This document shows positions 48,168-58,138 of a DNA stretch of 64,000 nucleotides, one piece after another. The notes beneath the pieces were generated by a model. It did no database searches, was not told the origin of the DNA, and was given only the letters and a program-made list of their open reading frames with translations. Every line of letters begins with the position of its first letter. Position 1 is the stretch's first letter. Location: positions 186,001-250,000 of the forward strand of contig NZ_PCOC01000001.1 in the NCBI RefSeq assembly GCF_002975205.1, read 5' to 3'. The stretch comes from Ochrobactrum vermis (GTDB lineage Bacteria > Pseudomonadota > Alphaproteobacteria > Rhizobiales > Rhizobiaceae). Position numbers and translations under genes: made by a program.

Positions 48168-50078
48168 CTAGCTCTGTGTCGGGTGCGAGGGGAAGAATCG
48201 CTCGCGGGCAAAATTGCGACCGAAGATCATATCGTATTGCAGCATCTGATAATCGCGCAGGAGCGGAGGGAAAGGCGGCTTCTGTTGCCAGCCTTCCTCG
48301 GCATTCTCTGATCGGTCGAAAACCGCGTGATTGTCAACGACCCGGTATTGTTCGTGCAACTGACGCAGGAAGCCTGTGTAATAGGGATGCTGCATCCCGG
48401 CCATGTCCAGAATGTGCAATGGCAGGAAGGCGGGGCTGATCGTACCGGTTCCCTGCTCGGCGCCACGCTTGTTTGACCAGAGGACAAGTGGCGTTTCATG
48501 CTGCAACATCAGATCAGCGGCAGGGGCCGTGCGACTTGCAACCCGGTTTGCCATAAATCCGGTCTCCACATAGACAGGACCGAGTGGTGGCAGATGATCG
48601 CCGAAGAACACCAGAATGGTTTCGCGTTCGCGCTTGGACGCCCAATCCATCAACCGTGCAAGGCTTGCATCAGCATCCATGGCGCCTTGTGAATAGGAGC
48701 GGATCGACTGGCGCGTATGCTCACTGGTGTCGGCCTGGACCTCTAGTTTGGAATCCGGGTAGCGATTGGTTTCGTAAGGGCCATGCCCCTGAAGGGAAAC
48801 CGCGAAGAAGAAGAATGGCGCGTCCGTGGAATCTGCCTCGCGGATGATTTCATCGGTCAATGCCGCGTCGGAGGCCAATGAGCCGCGTTTTTCCAGCGGA
48901 GGCATGTTTTCTTCTGACATGAACCGGTCGAAGCCCATGTTTTCATAGACGGGACCACGATTCCAGAACCATTGGCGGTAGGGATGGATGGCACGCGTCG
49001 CGTAGCCCTGATCCTTGAAAAAGCTTGCAAGCGAGGGAAGCGGACGGCGAATATATTGCTGATAGGGGATGCTGCCGGAGGGTAGGAATGCTTTGGAAAA
49101 ACCGGTCAGGGCCTCGAACTCGACATTGGCGGTCATGCCGCCAAATTCCGGCGAGAAGACATGTCCGGATTGTTCGGCACGGACTGTCGGGATCGGGTCT
49201 GCGCTGAAAGCCACACCCGGAAGGCGTGTCGGATCCCAAAAAGATTCGCTCATTACCATAATGACGTCAGGCTTGCTGGTGTCGAAGGCAGCAGGGATTA
49301 GCTGCGCAGGCGGCTCAATGGCGGCAATCGCTTCCGGCGAATAGCCTTCAGGGGCGAAGACAGTGGCCATTGGCACATTCAGGATGAAAGCCATGGTAAA
49401 GCCGTTATGCGCGTAATTTTCCTTCTGGTCCCACATGATCGGCAGAATGCGCAGGCGGTCGCGTGCAAGCGAAAACCTGGCATAGTCTGAAATCACCGCG
49501 AACCAGGCAAGCAGCGGTAGCGCGAAGGCGAGACGCAACATCCGTCCTTTTCTCGGGATCGGATCGAAGCGTCTCCACCAATACAGCGTGACGGTGATCA
49601 TTAATGCTGCGGAGGCGATGAGAAGCAGCGCTATGCCCAAGGCACTCCATGGCCGGTCACGTACGAGCAGCGGTAGAAGGTCGACAATCTGGCGGGCATA
49701 GAGAAAATCGCTCGGATAAAGCGGATCGCCAAGATAGAGGCTTTTTTCCCGTGCTGTTGCGGCGGCGATCAGCGCCAGCGGACCGATAACAAAAAAGCCA
49801 TAATGAATTCGCCCGAAAATGGCGTCGCTTGCTGTCAGCACCACGACGAAGAGTGCAACGGTCGTCCATGCGGGCTTATGCGGCGTGCGGAAGAACTGCA
49901 TCGTGTCAGTGAACGAGCCGCGCACAATCCATTCGATGGAGAAAACGAGCAAGGTCGAGAGCACGATGGACGCAAGCGCGATTGCGGCAAGACGCAGGGG
50001 CCACGCAACACGGGTAGGCCCGAAAATCGCGGCATCGATCCAGCGACGCGTAGCGGTATTTTCCATCACACCCGGCAT
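48168..50078 (-). CDS. LTA synthase/phosphoglycerol transferase family membrane protein
   Basis: 636-residue protein with about five N-terminal membrane helices (within 1-185) and a periplasmic sulfatase-fold domain. It has SESFWDP, the probable nucleophile Thr in GGMTANVEFEALTG, SLQGHGPY and the metal-binding FFGDHLPPLG. In Gram-negatives such enzymes add phosphoglycerol to periplasmic glucans or other glycans; the substrate here is inferred. GGTGAG lies 6 nt before the ATG at 50078. Confidence 0.85.
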   Translation of the reverse strand: MPGVMENTATRRWIDAAIFGPTRVAWPLRLAAIALASIVLSTLLVFSIEWIVRGSFTDTMQFFRTPHKPAWTTVALFVVVLTASDAIFGRIHYGFFVIGPLALIAAATAREKSLYLGDPLYPSDFLYARQIVDLLPLLVRDRPWSALGIALLLIASAALMITVTLYWWRRFDPIPRKGRMLRLAFALPLLAWFAVISDYARFSLARDRLRILPIMWDQKENYAHNGFTMAFILNVPMATVFAPEGYSPEAIAAIEPPAQLIPAAFDTSKPDVIMVMSESFWDPTRLPGVAFSADPIPTVRAEQSGHVFSPEFGGMTANVEFEALTGFSKAFLPSGSIPYQQYIRRPLPSLASFFKDQGYATRAIHPYRQWFWNRGPVYENMGFDRFMSEENMPPLEKRGSLASDAALTDEIIREADSTDAPFFFFAVSLQGHGPYETNRYPDSKLEVQADTSEHTRQSIRSYSQGAMDADASLARLMDWASKRERETILVFFGDHLPPLGPVYVETGFMANRVASRTAPAADLMLQHETPLVLWSNKRGAEQGTGTISPAFLPLHILDMAGMQHPYYTGFLRQLHEQYRVVDNHAVFDRSENAEEGWQQKPPFPPLLRDYQMLQYDMIFGRNFARERFFPSHPTQS

Positions 50079-50213
50079 ATTCTACTCACCAATTCCCGAA
50101 CTTCTACAAAAATCCTGTCACATTTCCGTCATGGAAATGTCAAGCAACGCTTGGGCCGCGAGTGATACGCACCGTGATCTGAATGAATGATGAATGGAGA
50201 ATATAAAATGAAA

Positions 50214-50240
50214 ACAGGGCCGGAAAGATCGCGGCCCTGT
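50214..50240 (-). terminator. Rho-independent terminator after the ABC exporter
   Basis: On the minus strand ACAGGGCCG and CGGCCCTGT form a hairpin followed by TTTTCATTTT, 23 bp beyond the exporter stop. Confidence 0.85.
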
Positions 50241-50263
50241 CCATGGTAAGATAGCGGATCGGA

Positions 50264-52069
50264 TTACGAAATGACGTCTTCCAGTCCTTTGGTCAGTTCC
50301 AGCGCCTGACGCTCGAACAGCCGGCGATAGATGCCGCCCGGCCTGCGAATTAGCGCGTCGTGGTCGCCTTCCTCAAGGATCTTGCCCTTGTCGAAAACCA
50401 GCAACCGGTCAAGCGCACGGACAGTCGAAAGCCGGTGTGCAATGACAAGCGTTGTACGACCGATCATCAGCCGTTCCATTGCCTGCTGGATCAGCACTTC
50501 CGATTCTGAATCAAGGCTCGATGTCGCCTCATCCAGAATAAGGATCGGTGCATCTGCCAGAAACGCACGGGCAATAGCCACACGCTGACGTTCACCGCCC
50601 GAAAGCTTCACACCACGTTCACCGACAAGCGTCGCGTAGCCCTTAGGCAGACGCATGATGAAGTCATGCGCACTTGCAAGCTTTGCAGCTTCTTCGATCT
50701 CCGCCTGTGTCGCGCCGGGGCGGGCATAGGCGATGTTTTCGGCCAGTGTCCGGTGGAACAGGATCGGCTCCTGCTGCACGATAGCAATCTGCGAACGAAG
50801 CGAAGCCTGTGTGACTTCGGCAATGTTCTGTCCGTCGATTTTGATGGCACCACCACTCACGTCGTAAAGACGCTGGATGAGCTTGACGAATGTCGTCTTG
50901 CCCGAGCCCGAATGACCAACCAGACCAACCCGTTCGCCAGCTTCAATCTTGACCGAGAAGTCGCGATAGAGAGCTGCATCATGATTGCCGTAATGGAAGG
51001 TGACGTTATCAAACGTGATCTCGCCATTTCCGATCTTGATCGCGCCCGCACCCGGCTTGTCGGCAATGCCGTAAGGCTCGGCCTCGATCTGAACCAGTTC
51101 TTCCATATCGTTGACCGAACGTTGCAGGTTACGGATATGCATACCCACATCGCGCAGATAGCCCTGCAACATGAAGAAGGCCGTCAGAACGAAGGTGATA
51201 TCGCCCGCCGTTGCCTTGCCCTGGCTCCAGAGATAGAGCGCAAAGGCAATGACCACACCGCGCATCACCAGCAGGTTTACACCCTGAATGAAGCCGTTCA
51301 GCGTGCCGATCAGCCACGTGCGGCGTGTACGACCGCGCCACTTGGTGACGACCTTTGCAAGACGCCCATCTTCACGACCTTCCGCACCGAATGCCTTGAC
51401 AACGGCGTTGCACGAAATAGCGTCGGCCAGAGCGCCGCCCATACGTGTGTCCCAGCTATTGGCAAGCGTTGCCGCAGGAGCGACAAAGCCAAGCGAAATC
51501 ACAATCGTACAGACGATGAAAAGCACTGAGCCGATCGCAACAAGAAGACCCATCACCGGCCAGTACCACGACAGAAGTGCTACCGAGCCGAGCAGCATAA
51601 GGATCGACGGCAGCAGCGCTACGATCAGCGTATCGTTGAGCAGATCGAGCGCCCACATGGCGCGCGAGACCTTACGCACCGTCGATCCGGCAAAGGCATT
51701 CGCATGCCAGTCGGTCGAAAAGCGTTGCAGCTTGTGGAACGAGCTGGCCGCCATGTCGCTCATGATCTTCAATGTGAAGTCAGTAATGACATAGAAGGTC
51801 AGCTGACGCGTGATCAGTGCCAGCGCACCCAGCGCAAGCAGGACGATCAACGCGTGAATGGCTGCATCCCACGCTGCATCATTGCCCAATGAAAGCGCAT
51901 CGACCAACCGCCCTGAATAGAGTGGCGTCAGAACATCTGCGGCTGTTGCAAGCAGCATGCCGATTATCATCAGCGCCAGCCGCAGAGGTTGACTTCGCCA
52001 ATGGCCGAATGTGTAGCCGAGGACGTTGCGGAAGGCAGGTCCCCGGAAATCTATACGAAACCGAGTCAT
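50264..52069 (-). CDS. ABC transporter, fused permease/ATPase (exporter type)
   Basis: 601-residue half-transporter: six membrane helices in the first 330 residues and an ATPase with Walker A GHSGSGKTT, signature LSGGERQRVAIARAFL and Walker B ILILDEATSSLD. It resembles MsbA/lipid-A or multidrug exporters of the homodimeric type; the cargo is unknown. I prefer the ATG at 52069; a TTG at 52123 would add 18 residues. Confidence 0.88.
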   Translation of the reverse strand: MTRFRIDFRGPAFRNVLGYTFGHWRSQPLRLALMIIGMLLATAADVLTPLYSGRLVDALSLGNDAAWDAAIHALIVLLALGALALITRQLTFYVITDFTLKIMSDMAASSFHKLQRFSTDWHANAFAGSTVRKVSRAMWALDLLNDTLIVALLPSILMLLGSVALLSWYWPVMGLLVAIGSVLFIVCTIVISLGFVAPAATLANSWDTRMGGALADAISCNAVVKAFGAEGREDGRLAKVVTKWRGRTRRTWLIGTLNGFIQGVNLLVMRGVVIAFALYLWSQGKATAGDITFVLTAFFMLQGYLRDVGMHIRNLQRSVNDMEELVQIEAEPYGIADKPGAGAIKIGNGEITFDNVTFHYGNHDAALYRDFSVKIEAGERVGLVGHSGSGKTTFVKLIQRLYDVSGGAIKIDGQNIAEVTQASLRSQIAIVQQEPILFHRTLAENIAYARPGATQAEIEEAAKLASAHDFIMRLPKGYATLVGERGVKLSGGERQRVAIARAFLADAPILILDEATSSLDSESEVLIQQAMERLMIGRTTLVIAHRLSTVRALDRLLVFDKGKILEEGDHDALIRRPGGIYRRLFERQALELTKGLEDVIS

Positions 52070-52562
52070 ATCTATAATACCAGGCCGCGTTGAAACGGAT
52101 TCTGGTTCCTTTAAAGAAGACAAAACAAGCAGCCAGTGATGGCTGCGGCAAATTTGGAAGTTTTTTTGAATGCGCCCTCTTAGGGAGGGCGTTCAGGCCT
52201 TAGCCTGCAATGCGGGCCAAAGACTTAAAGCTTGGAAGCGCCCGCGCAAACACTGGGCACCATCGGGAATGGGTAATAGACACGCATCTCATACCTCTTG
52301 CCAGTGTTGCAGATGCGTGCACAATAAATGAGCATAAAATTTTGCCAAGGCAAAAAATGAAGACTTTTCTATCCGCTCATTTGACTGTGACAAATTTGCA
52401 AGCCTTGTTCTGAGCCATGCCGATGCAGTCTTTCAGACTTGTGCCGAGCTCGCATTTTCACTTTTTTCGTTACAAGGCGGCTCCGGCCTTGCAATTCAAC
52501 GGCTGATGGGTGATGGGTCATTTTGAGATATATCAGAGCCGTGCGGCGCACAGGGAGAGTTC
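52070..52562. other. 493-bp divergent gap
   Basis: A hairpin at about 52172-52192 (GCGCCCTC with GAGGGCGT) lies in the exporter leader. The remainder must hold the promoters of the exporter and of the aldehyde dehydrogenase gene. No family A or B repeat and no gene are seen. Confidence 0.4.
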
Positions 52563-53996
52563 ATGACAATTCATCAAAATCTGATCGCTGGCGAGTGGGT
52601 TGGCGGTGACGGCACTGCCAACATCAACCCGTCCGACACCAATGATGTTGTGGGAACCTATGCACGGGCAACTGCCGAAGACACCAAGACAGCCATCGCT
52701 GCTGCGAAGGGCGCTTTCCCGGCCTGGTCCCGTTCCGGGATTATGGAGCGCCACGCGATCCTGCGTAAGACAGCAGACGAGATTCTGGCGCGCAAGGACG
52801 AGCTTGGCCGTCTCCTGTCGCGCGAAGAGGGCAAGACGCTAGCTGAGGGCATCGGTGAAACCATCCGCGCCAGCCAGATTTTCGATTTCTTCGCGGGCGA
52901 AGCCTTGCGTTTGGCTGGTGAAGTTCTGCCGTCTGCACGTCCGGGTATCGGTGTCGAGATCACCCGCGAACCGGTCGGCGTCGTCGGCATCATTACGCCA
53001 TGGAATTTCCCAATTGCTATTCCGGCCTGGAAAATCGCTCCGGCGCTGTGCTACGGCAATACCATCGTCTTCAAGCCGGCCGATCTGGTGCCTGGCTGTT
53101 CCTGGGCGATTGTCGATATCCTGCATCGCGCCGGATTGCCGAAGGGTGTTCTCAACCTTGTTATGGGTAAGGGTTCTGTGGTCGGCCAAACCATTCTGGA
53201 CAGTGCCGATGTTCAGGCCGTCACCTTCACGGGCTCGACGGGCACGGGCAAGCGCGTTGCGGCTGCCTCCATTGAACATAACCGCCGCTTCCAGCTTGAA
53301 ATGGGCGGCAAGAACCCGGTCGTCGTTCTGGACGACGCCGATCTTGATGTTGCGGTCGAGTCCGTGGTCAATTCGTCCTTCTTCTCGACCGGCCAGCGTT
53401 GCACCGCATCCTCGCGCATCATCGTGACGGAAGGCATCCACGACAAGTTTGTTGCCGCCGCCATCGAAAGGCTGAAGGGCGTCGTGGTCGACAATGCGCT
53501 GAAGCAGGGCACGCATATCGGCCCGGTCGTGGATGAAAGCCAGCTTCAGCAGGACATGGATTATATCGAGCTTGGCCGCAAGGAAGGCGCAAAGCTTGCC
53601 TTTGGCGGCGAACGCCTGAACCGCGAAACGCCGGGCTTCTATCTCCAGCCAGCACTTTTCACCGAAGCCACCAACCAGATGCGCATCAGCCGCGAGGAAA
53701 TCTTCGGCCCGGTCGCTTCGGTCATCCGTGTCAAGGATTATGAAGAAGCGCTTGCCACCGCCAATGATACGAACTTCGGCCTGTCGTCGGGCATCTGCAC
53801 GATGAGCCTGAAATATGCGACCCATTTCAAGCGCAATTCGGAAGCGGGCATGGTGATGGTCAATCTGCCGACTGCCGGTGTCGATTTCCACGTGCCGTTC
53901 GGCGGGCGCAAGGGTTCGAGCTACGGTCCGCGTGAGCAGGGCCGTTATGCTGCCGAGTTCTACACGACGGTCAAGACGGCCTATACGCTGGCCTGA
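52563..53996 (+). CDS. Aldehyde dehydrogenase, ketoglutaric-semialdehyde/succinate-semialdehyde type
   Basis: 477-residue NAD(P)-dependent enzyme with TPWNFPIAIPAWKIAPALCYG, the catalytic Glu in LEMGGKNPV and the catalytic Cys in FFSTGQRCTASSR. Length and sequence fit the alpha-ketoglutaric semialdehyde dehydrogenase group, used in pentose or hexuronate breakdown, but succinate semialdehyde cannot be excluded. No sugar-acid genes are adjacent. GGGAGAG precedes the ATG. Confidence 0.82.
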   Translation: MTIHQNLIAGEWVGGDGTANINPSDTNDVVGTYARATAEDTKTAIAAAKGAFPAWSRSGIMERHAILRKTADEILARKDELGRLLSREEGKTLAEGIGETIRASQIFDFFAGEALRLAGEVLPSARPGIGVEITREPVGVVGIITPWNFPIAIPAWKIAPALCYGNTIVFKPADLVPGCSWAIVDILHRAGLPKGVLNLVMGKGSVVGQTILDSADVQAVTFTGSTGTGKRVAAASIEHNRRFQLEMGGKNPVVVLDDADLDVAVESVVNSSFFSTGQRCTASSRIIVTEGIHDKFVAAAIERLKGVVVDNALKQGTHIGPVVDESQLQQDMDYIELGRKEGAKLAFGGERLNRETPGFYLQPALFTEATNQMRISREEIFGPVASVIRVKDYEEALATANDTNFGLSSGICTMSLKYATHFKRNSEAGMVMVNLPTAGVDFHVPFGGRKGSSYGPREQGRYAAEFYTTVKTAYTLA

Positions 53997-54016
53997 TAGC
54001 GGTCTGAATGAATGTG

Positions 54017-54045
54017 AAAACCGGCGGTTTCCCCGCCGGTTTTTT
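54017..54045. terminator. Bidirectional terminator between the aldehyde dehydrogenase and thiX
   Basis: AAAACCGGCGG and CCGCCGGTTTT form a hairpin with A and T tracts. It overlaps the last codon of thiX and ends both convergent transcripts. Confidence 0.88.
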
Positions 54046-54820
54046 ATGCGGCTTTTTTCGGCCAGGCGGCAAGCTTGCGGGCGAAATGCGATACCATGCC
54101 ATGCAGCAGCATGGTGAAACCCGCCAGCACGAACAGGCAGGCGAACATCAGATCCACCTTGGCGCGTCCATTGGCGAGCAGCATCAGATAGCCGAGGCCC
54201 TTCGATGCGCCGACCCATTCGCCCACCACAGCGCCGATGGGCGCGTAGATGGCGGCGAGGCTCAAACCCGACGCCAGCGATGGAAAGGCTGAGGGGATGC
54301 GGATGCGAAACAGGATCGCCATGCGCCCGGCCCCCAGAATTTCCGCCGCGTCGATCAGGCTGCTATCGGTACGCCGCATGCCGTCGAAGAAGGTCGAAAC
54401 GATGGGGAAGAAGATCATCAGCACCGTGACCGCGATCTTCGATGCGGGACCGTAGCCAAGCCACAAGGTTAAAATCGGGGCGAGGGCGAAGATCGGGATC
54501 GCCTGACTGAACACCATGGCGGGCATGACAAGCCGCTGCGCCAGCGGCGACATCATCAGGCAGATGGCGGTGGCGATGCCGACCGCACTGCCGAGGGCGA
54601 GGCCGCCCAGCACTTCGCCGATGGTGGCGGCGGCATTTTCTGCAATCAGCCCGGCATTGCCGATCAGCGCCAGCACCACATCGAGCGGGCCGGGCAGAAT
54701 GAAGCGCGGCATCTGGCCGATGCTCACTACCGCCTGCCAGATGGCCAGCGCCACCGCCGCCGACAGCAAGCCGTCGGCGATGCGCCTTGTGCGGGAACGA
54801 TTTGAAATCGTAGCGTCCAA
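54044..54820 (-). CDS. thiX: ABC permease for thiamin precursor ThiX
   Basis: 258-residue BPD-type permease with about six membrane helices and the EAA-like loop DAAEILGAGRMAILFRIRIP. Together with ThiY it would take up formylaminopyrimidine or HMP-type precursors. It is the last gene of the operon: a terminator follows at once, so the usual ATPase gene thiZ is absent here. Confidence 0.85.
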   Translation of the reverse strand: MDATISNRSRTRRIADGLLSAAVALAIWQAVVSIGQMPRFILPGPLDVVLALIGNAGLIAENAAATIGEVLGGLALGSAVGIATAICLMMSPLAQRLVMPAMVFSQAIPIFALAPILTLWLGYGPASKIAVTVLMIFFPIVSTFFDGMRRTDSSLIDAAEILGAGRMAILFRIRIPSAFPSLASGLSLAAIYAPIGAVVGEWVGASKGLGYLMLLANGRAKVDLMFACLFVLAGFTMLLHGMVSHFARKLAAWPKKAA

Positions 54821-54834
54821 TTATGCTGCCTTCA

Positions 54835-55578
54835 TCATTTTGCTGACGCAGTTTCGGACGGAAAACCGGTTCCCACTTTTCCTGAAACTGCTTTCAACCC
54901 CATCGACCAGAACTCGGCTTCGAGCCTGCTTGCGGTGGCAAAAATCTGGCAGAGTTTTGCCCAGCGCGGGCTTTTCTCGAAGTCGGTGCCGATGCGGTCT
55001 TTGGCGGCCTGATCGAACAGCTTGCCGACCGTGTGGCACATGTCCTGATATTCAGGCCCCGCATAAGTATCGATCCACTCCTGATAGGGTGTGCCGGGCA
55101 GGGCGGTCACCGCGAGGTTGAGGCCGATCTCGCCATAACCATGCGCGCAGGGTACGAGCGCGGTCAACAGATCAAGGAAGTCGCCCGCCTGCCCGCAGTC
55201 GAGCACATAGCGCGTATAAGCGAGGTTTTCCGGCTCTTCCTTGGTCGCGTAAAGCTCGTCTTCGCTGATCCCCTCGCGGGCGCAGATGCTGACATGCAGC
55301 GGCAATTCCATATGGGCGAGACCGTGCATGATATCGGCGCAGAGCCGGGTTTCCTGCAATGTATTGGCCTTGACGACGCCGAGCGCGAAGGCGCGGGCAT
55401 AATGGTGCAGATAGACATAATCCTGACGCAGATAATGCAGGAAGGCAGCTTTCGGCAGCGTGCCGTCGCCCAATCCGCGCACGAATTCATGCTCGATATA
55501 GGGCTTCCAGTCGGCAAGCGTTGCGGCGCGAAGGCGCGTGAACAGTTCGGATGAATAATGCGGCTGTGGCTGGCTCAT
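54835..55578 (-). CDS. tenA: TenA-family aminopyrimidine aminohydrolase (thiaminase II)
   Basis: Hydrolyses aminopyrimidine breakdown products of thiamin to HMP for salvage. The 247-residue product is an all-helical TenA with the catalytic Cys in VLDCGQAGDF and LVPCAHGYGEIG. The last ~20 residues (LKAVSGKVGTGFPSETASAK) are encoded by a family B palindromic repeat, so this tail is probably not part of the TenA fold. It overlaps thiY by 4 nt. Confidence 0.9.
   Translation of the reverse strand: MSQPQPHYSSELFTRLRAATLADWKPYIEHEFVRGLGDGTLPKAAFLHYLRQDYVYLHHYARAFALGVVKANTLQETRLCADIMHGLAHMELPLHVSICAREGISEDELYATKEEPENLAYTRYVLDCGQAGDFLDLLTALVPCAHGYGEIGLNLAVTALPGTPYQEWIDTYAGPEYQDMCHTVGKLFDQAAKDRIGTDFEKSPRWAKLCQIFATASRLEAEFWSMGLKAVSGKVGTGFPSETASAK
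54848..54891. repeat. Family B repeat inside the tenA 3' end
   Basis: GCAGTTTC (54848-54855) faces GAAACTGC (54884-54891) around GGAAAACCGGTTCCCACTTT. It is read through as the TenA C-terminus. Confidence 0.85.
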
Positions 55579-56543
55579 GACTTGCTCCCTTCGGCGTTGA
55601 CGTCGATGGCGAATTTCTCGACCGGCAGGATGGAGGGCACCAGATTGTGCTCCTTGAGATAGGCCTCATAACGCCGCCAGCGACCAGTATCGAGGCTCGC
55701 CGGTGCGCGTGAAAAGCGTGCGACCGTGTCTTTCCAGGCGCGCTGGTTCAGCTCGTCCTTGAGTTCGGTGCTGTAGGATGAAAACAGCTCATAACCCTTG
55801 TCCGGGTGATTGACGATATATTGCGCAGCCTTTTCGGTGGCTGCGAGGAAGCGCGAAATCTTGTCCTTTTCCGCCGCATCCAGTTTGTCGGAAGCGGCGA
55901 CATAGACCAGCTCGTCATAGACCGGCACGCCCTCTTCCTCGACGAAGAAGCATTTGCCGGGCACGCCTTCAACAGTCATCTGGTTCAATTCGACGTTGCG
56001 ATAGGCCCCCATCACCGCATCGACCTGCTTCGACATCAGCGATGGCGCCAGCGAAAAATTCACATTGATGAGTTCAACGTCGGAGAGTTTGACGCCATGC
56101 TGCCCGAGAATGGTGCCAAGCAAAGTTTCCTCGGTTCCGGCGACCGAATAGCCGATCTTCTTGCCCTTGAGATCGGCGATGGCATTCACCGATCCGTCGT
56201 CGCGGGTCATCAGGCAGTTGAGCGGCGAGTCGATCAAGGTCCCAACACGGACCAGCGGCAGCCCTTCATGCACCTGAAGATGCACCTGCTGCTGATAGGA
56301 AATGGCAAGATCGGCCTGTCCTGCCGCCACCATTTTGGTGGGCGTCGAGGCGTCGGCAGGCGCGACGATATCCACGTCCAGCCCGGCGTCCTTGAAATAG
56401 CCGAGCTTGTCGGCGACGATGATTGGGCCATGATCGGGGTTCACATACCAGTCGAGAATGAGCTTCAGCTTGTCGTCGGCGTGAGCGGCGGTGGCAGCGG
56501 TGAAAGCGAGGCCGAACAAGGCGGCGAAGACGGTCTTTTTCAT
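55575..56543 (-). CDS. thiY: Thiamin-precursor ABC substrate-binding protein ThiY
   Basis: 322-residue periplasmic binding protein of the NMT1/ThiY type. The signal peptide is MKKTVFAALFGLAFTAATAA (cleavage near AHA-DD), then LKLILDWYVNPDHGPIIVA, the pyrimidine-binding N-terminal strand. It overlaps thiE and tenA by 4 nt each, so it is co-translated with them. Confidence 0.92.
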   Translation of the reverse strand: MKKTVFAALFGLAFTAATAAHADDKLKLILDWYVNPDHGPIIVADKLGYFKDAGLDVDIVAPADASTPTKMVAAGQADLAISYQQQVHLQVHEGLPLVRVGTLIDSPLNCLMTRDDGSVNAIADLKGKKIGYSVAGTEETLLGTILGQHGVKLSDVELINVNFSLAPSLMSKQVDAVMGAYRNVELNQMTVEGVPGKCFFVEEEGVPVYDELVYVAASDKLDAAEKDKISRFLAATEKAAQYIVNHPDKGYELFSSYSTELKDELNQRAWKDTVARFSRAPASLDTGRWRRYEAYLKEHNLVPSILPVEKFAIDVNAEGSKS

Positions 56544-57169
56544 GGTGTCTGCTCCAGAGCATGGTCAGCATAAGCGCGCGTGGTTTCGATCCATCGGCGC
56601 AGGCGGCTTTCGGGGTCGGCATTGAGGGTGATGTCGGTGACGACGGACACGATATCGGCGCCCGCATTGAAAACGCCCGGCGCACGTTCGACGCTCATAC
56701 CCCCGATCCCGACCAGCGGAATGTCGCCGATCTGCGCCTTCCATTGGCCAAGGCGGGGCAGGCCCTGCTCGTGCCATTTCATCTTTTTCAAAATGGTCGG
56801 GTAGATGGGGCCAAGCGCGATATAGTCAGGCTTGACCGACAAAGCGCGGTCGAGTTCCGCTTCGTCATGGCTCGAAACACCCAGTTTCAAACCACCGGCG
56901 CGAATGGCGTCGAGATCGGCATCGTCAAGGTCTTCCTGTCCGAGATGGATGAAGTCGCAGCCTTCTTCCAGCGCGAGCTTCCAATAGTCGTTGACGATCA
57001 GCTGGCAGTCATGCGCAAGGCAGATTTCCCGTGCGGCGCGGATTTCACTGCGCAGCTCCGGCTCGGTCTTGTCCTTGACGCGCAACTGTACCAGCCTGAC
57101 GCCGAGCGGCACCATGCGCTCCAGCCATTTTGCGCTGTCGAAGATTGGGTAAAACGGATCGAGGGCCAT
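56540..57169 (-). CDS. thiE: Thiamin-phosphate synthase ThiE
   Basis: Joins HMP-PP and thiazole phosphate to thiamin phosphate. The 209-residue TIM barrel has LVQLRVKDK, the conserved HLGQEDL, the ALGPIYPT loop and the phosphate-binding VGIGGMS. Its ATG shares a base with the thiG stop (TAATG). Confidence 0.93.
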   Translation of the reverse strand: MALDPFYPIFDSAKWLERMVPLGVRLVQLRVKDKTEPELRSEIRAAREICLAHDCQLIVNDYWKLALEEGCDFIHLGQEDLDDADLDAIRAGGLKLGVSSHDEAELDRALSVKPDYIALGPIYPTILKKMKWHEQGLPRLGQWKAQIGDIPLVGIGGMSVERAPGVFNAGADIVSVVTDITLNADPESRLRRWIETTRAYADHALEQTP

Positions 57170-57939
57170 TACAAAAATGCCTTTCCGAGAAGAGGGGTGG
57201 ATGGCGCGGCCATGTCGCGCGCTTCGATGGCGTCCGCTTCGAAAGCGAGCCGCCCGGCTTCAACCGCAAGCGCGAAACCGCGTGCCATGGCGATGGGATC
57301 GCCTGCCTTGGCAACGGCGGTGTTGATGAGCACGGCGTCATAGCCCAGCTCCATCGCCGCAGCCGCATGGGACGGCACGCCGATGCCGGCATCGACCACC
57401 AGCGGAATATCGGGGAAATGCGCCCGCATGGTCTTCAGTGCGTAAGGGTTGTTGAGGCCACGGCCCGAACCGATGGGCGCGCCCCAGGGCATCAGCACCT
57501 TGCAACCGGCTTCAATGAGCTTTTCCGCGACGACGAGATCGTCACTCATATAGGGAAAGACCTCAAAACCGTCGTCGCAGAGTATGCGCGCTGCTTCGAC
57601 CAGACCGAACGGGTCGGGCTGCAACGTGTCGTGGTCGCCGATCACTTCCAGCTTGATCCAGTTGGTGCCGAAGATTTCACGCGCCATCTTGGCCGTGGTC
57701 ACCGCTTCGCGGGGCGTGTGGCAGCCTGCCGTATTGGGCAGAATGGCAACGCCCAGTTCGCGGATCAGCGCCCAGAAGTCCTGTCCGGCGCGGGCCTCGC
57801 CGCTTTCGCGACGCAGCGATACGGTAACGATCCCCGCCCGCGAGGCGCGCACCGCATCGGCAAGAATAGCGGGCGATGGATATTCCGCCGTGCCGAGCAG
57901 CAGGCGGCTTTCAAACGTTTTGCCGTAGAATTCGAGCAT
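57169..57939 (-). CDS. thiG: Thiazole synthase ThiG
   Basis: Builds thiazole phosphate from DXP, glycine imine and ThiS-thiocarboxylate. The 256-residue product has [29 protein letters not shown] with the Schiff-base Lys, and [10 protein letters not shown] chose the ATG at 57939, giving [14 protein letters not shown]; a longer start lies within thiS. Confidence 0.95.
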   Translation of the reverse strand: MLEFYGKTFESRLLLGTAEYPSPAILADAVRASRAGIVTVSLRRESGEARAGQDFWALIRELGVAILPNTAGCHTPREAVTTAKMAREIFGTNWIKLEVIGDHDTLQPDPFGLVEAARILCDDGFEVFPYMSDDLVVAEKLIEAGCKVLMPWGAPIGSGRGLNNPYALKTMRAHFPDIPLVVDAGIGVPSHAAAAMELGYDAVLINTAVAKAGDPIAMARGFALAVEAGRLAFEADAIEARDMAAPSTPLLGKAFL

Positions 57940-57940
57940 C

Positions 57941-58138
57941 TCAGCCTCCCTGCATCGGGGCCAGAACTTCAATGCGGTCGCCAGCCGAGAGGGTCGCGGT
58001 GGCGCGCTCGTCGCTGGCCACGAATTCGCCGTTCAGCGCGGTTGCGACCACCGCTTCGTCGAGTTCGATTTCGGCGAGCAGCGCCGCCAGATTGGCCGCT
58101 GCCGTGGTGATGACTTCACCGTTCAGCACGATCGTCAT
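57941..58138 (-). CDS. thiS: Sulfur carrier protein ThiS
   Basis: 65-residue ubiquitin-like protein that carries sulfur as a C-terminal thiocarboxylate. It ends in GG, as required for adenylation. It overlaps thiO by 4 nt. The adenylating enzyme (ThiF/MoeB type) is not in the window. Confidence 0.93.
   Translation of the reverse strand: MTIVLNGEVITTAAANLAALLAEIELDEAVVATALNGEFVASDERATATLSAGDRIEVLAPMQGG

Noticed and set aside
52839..54218. 459-codon minus-strand frame opposite the aldehyde dehydrogenase gene
   Set aside because: Antisense to a clear enzyme gene and runs across a terminator.
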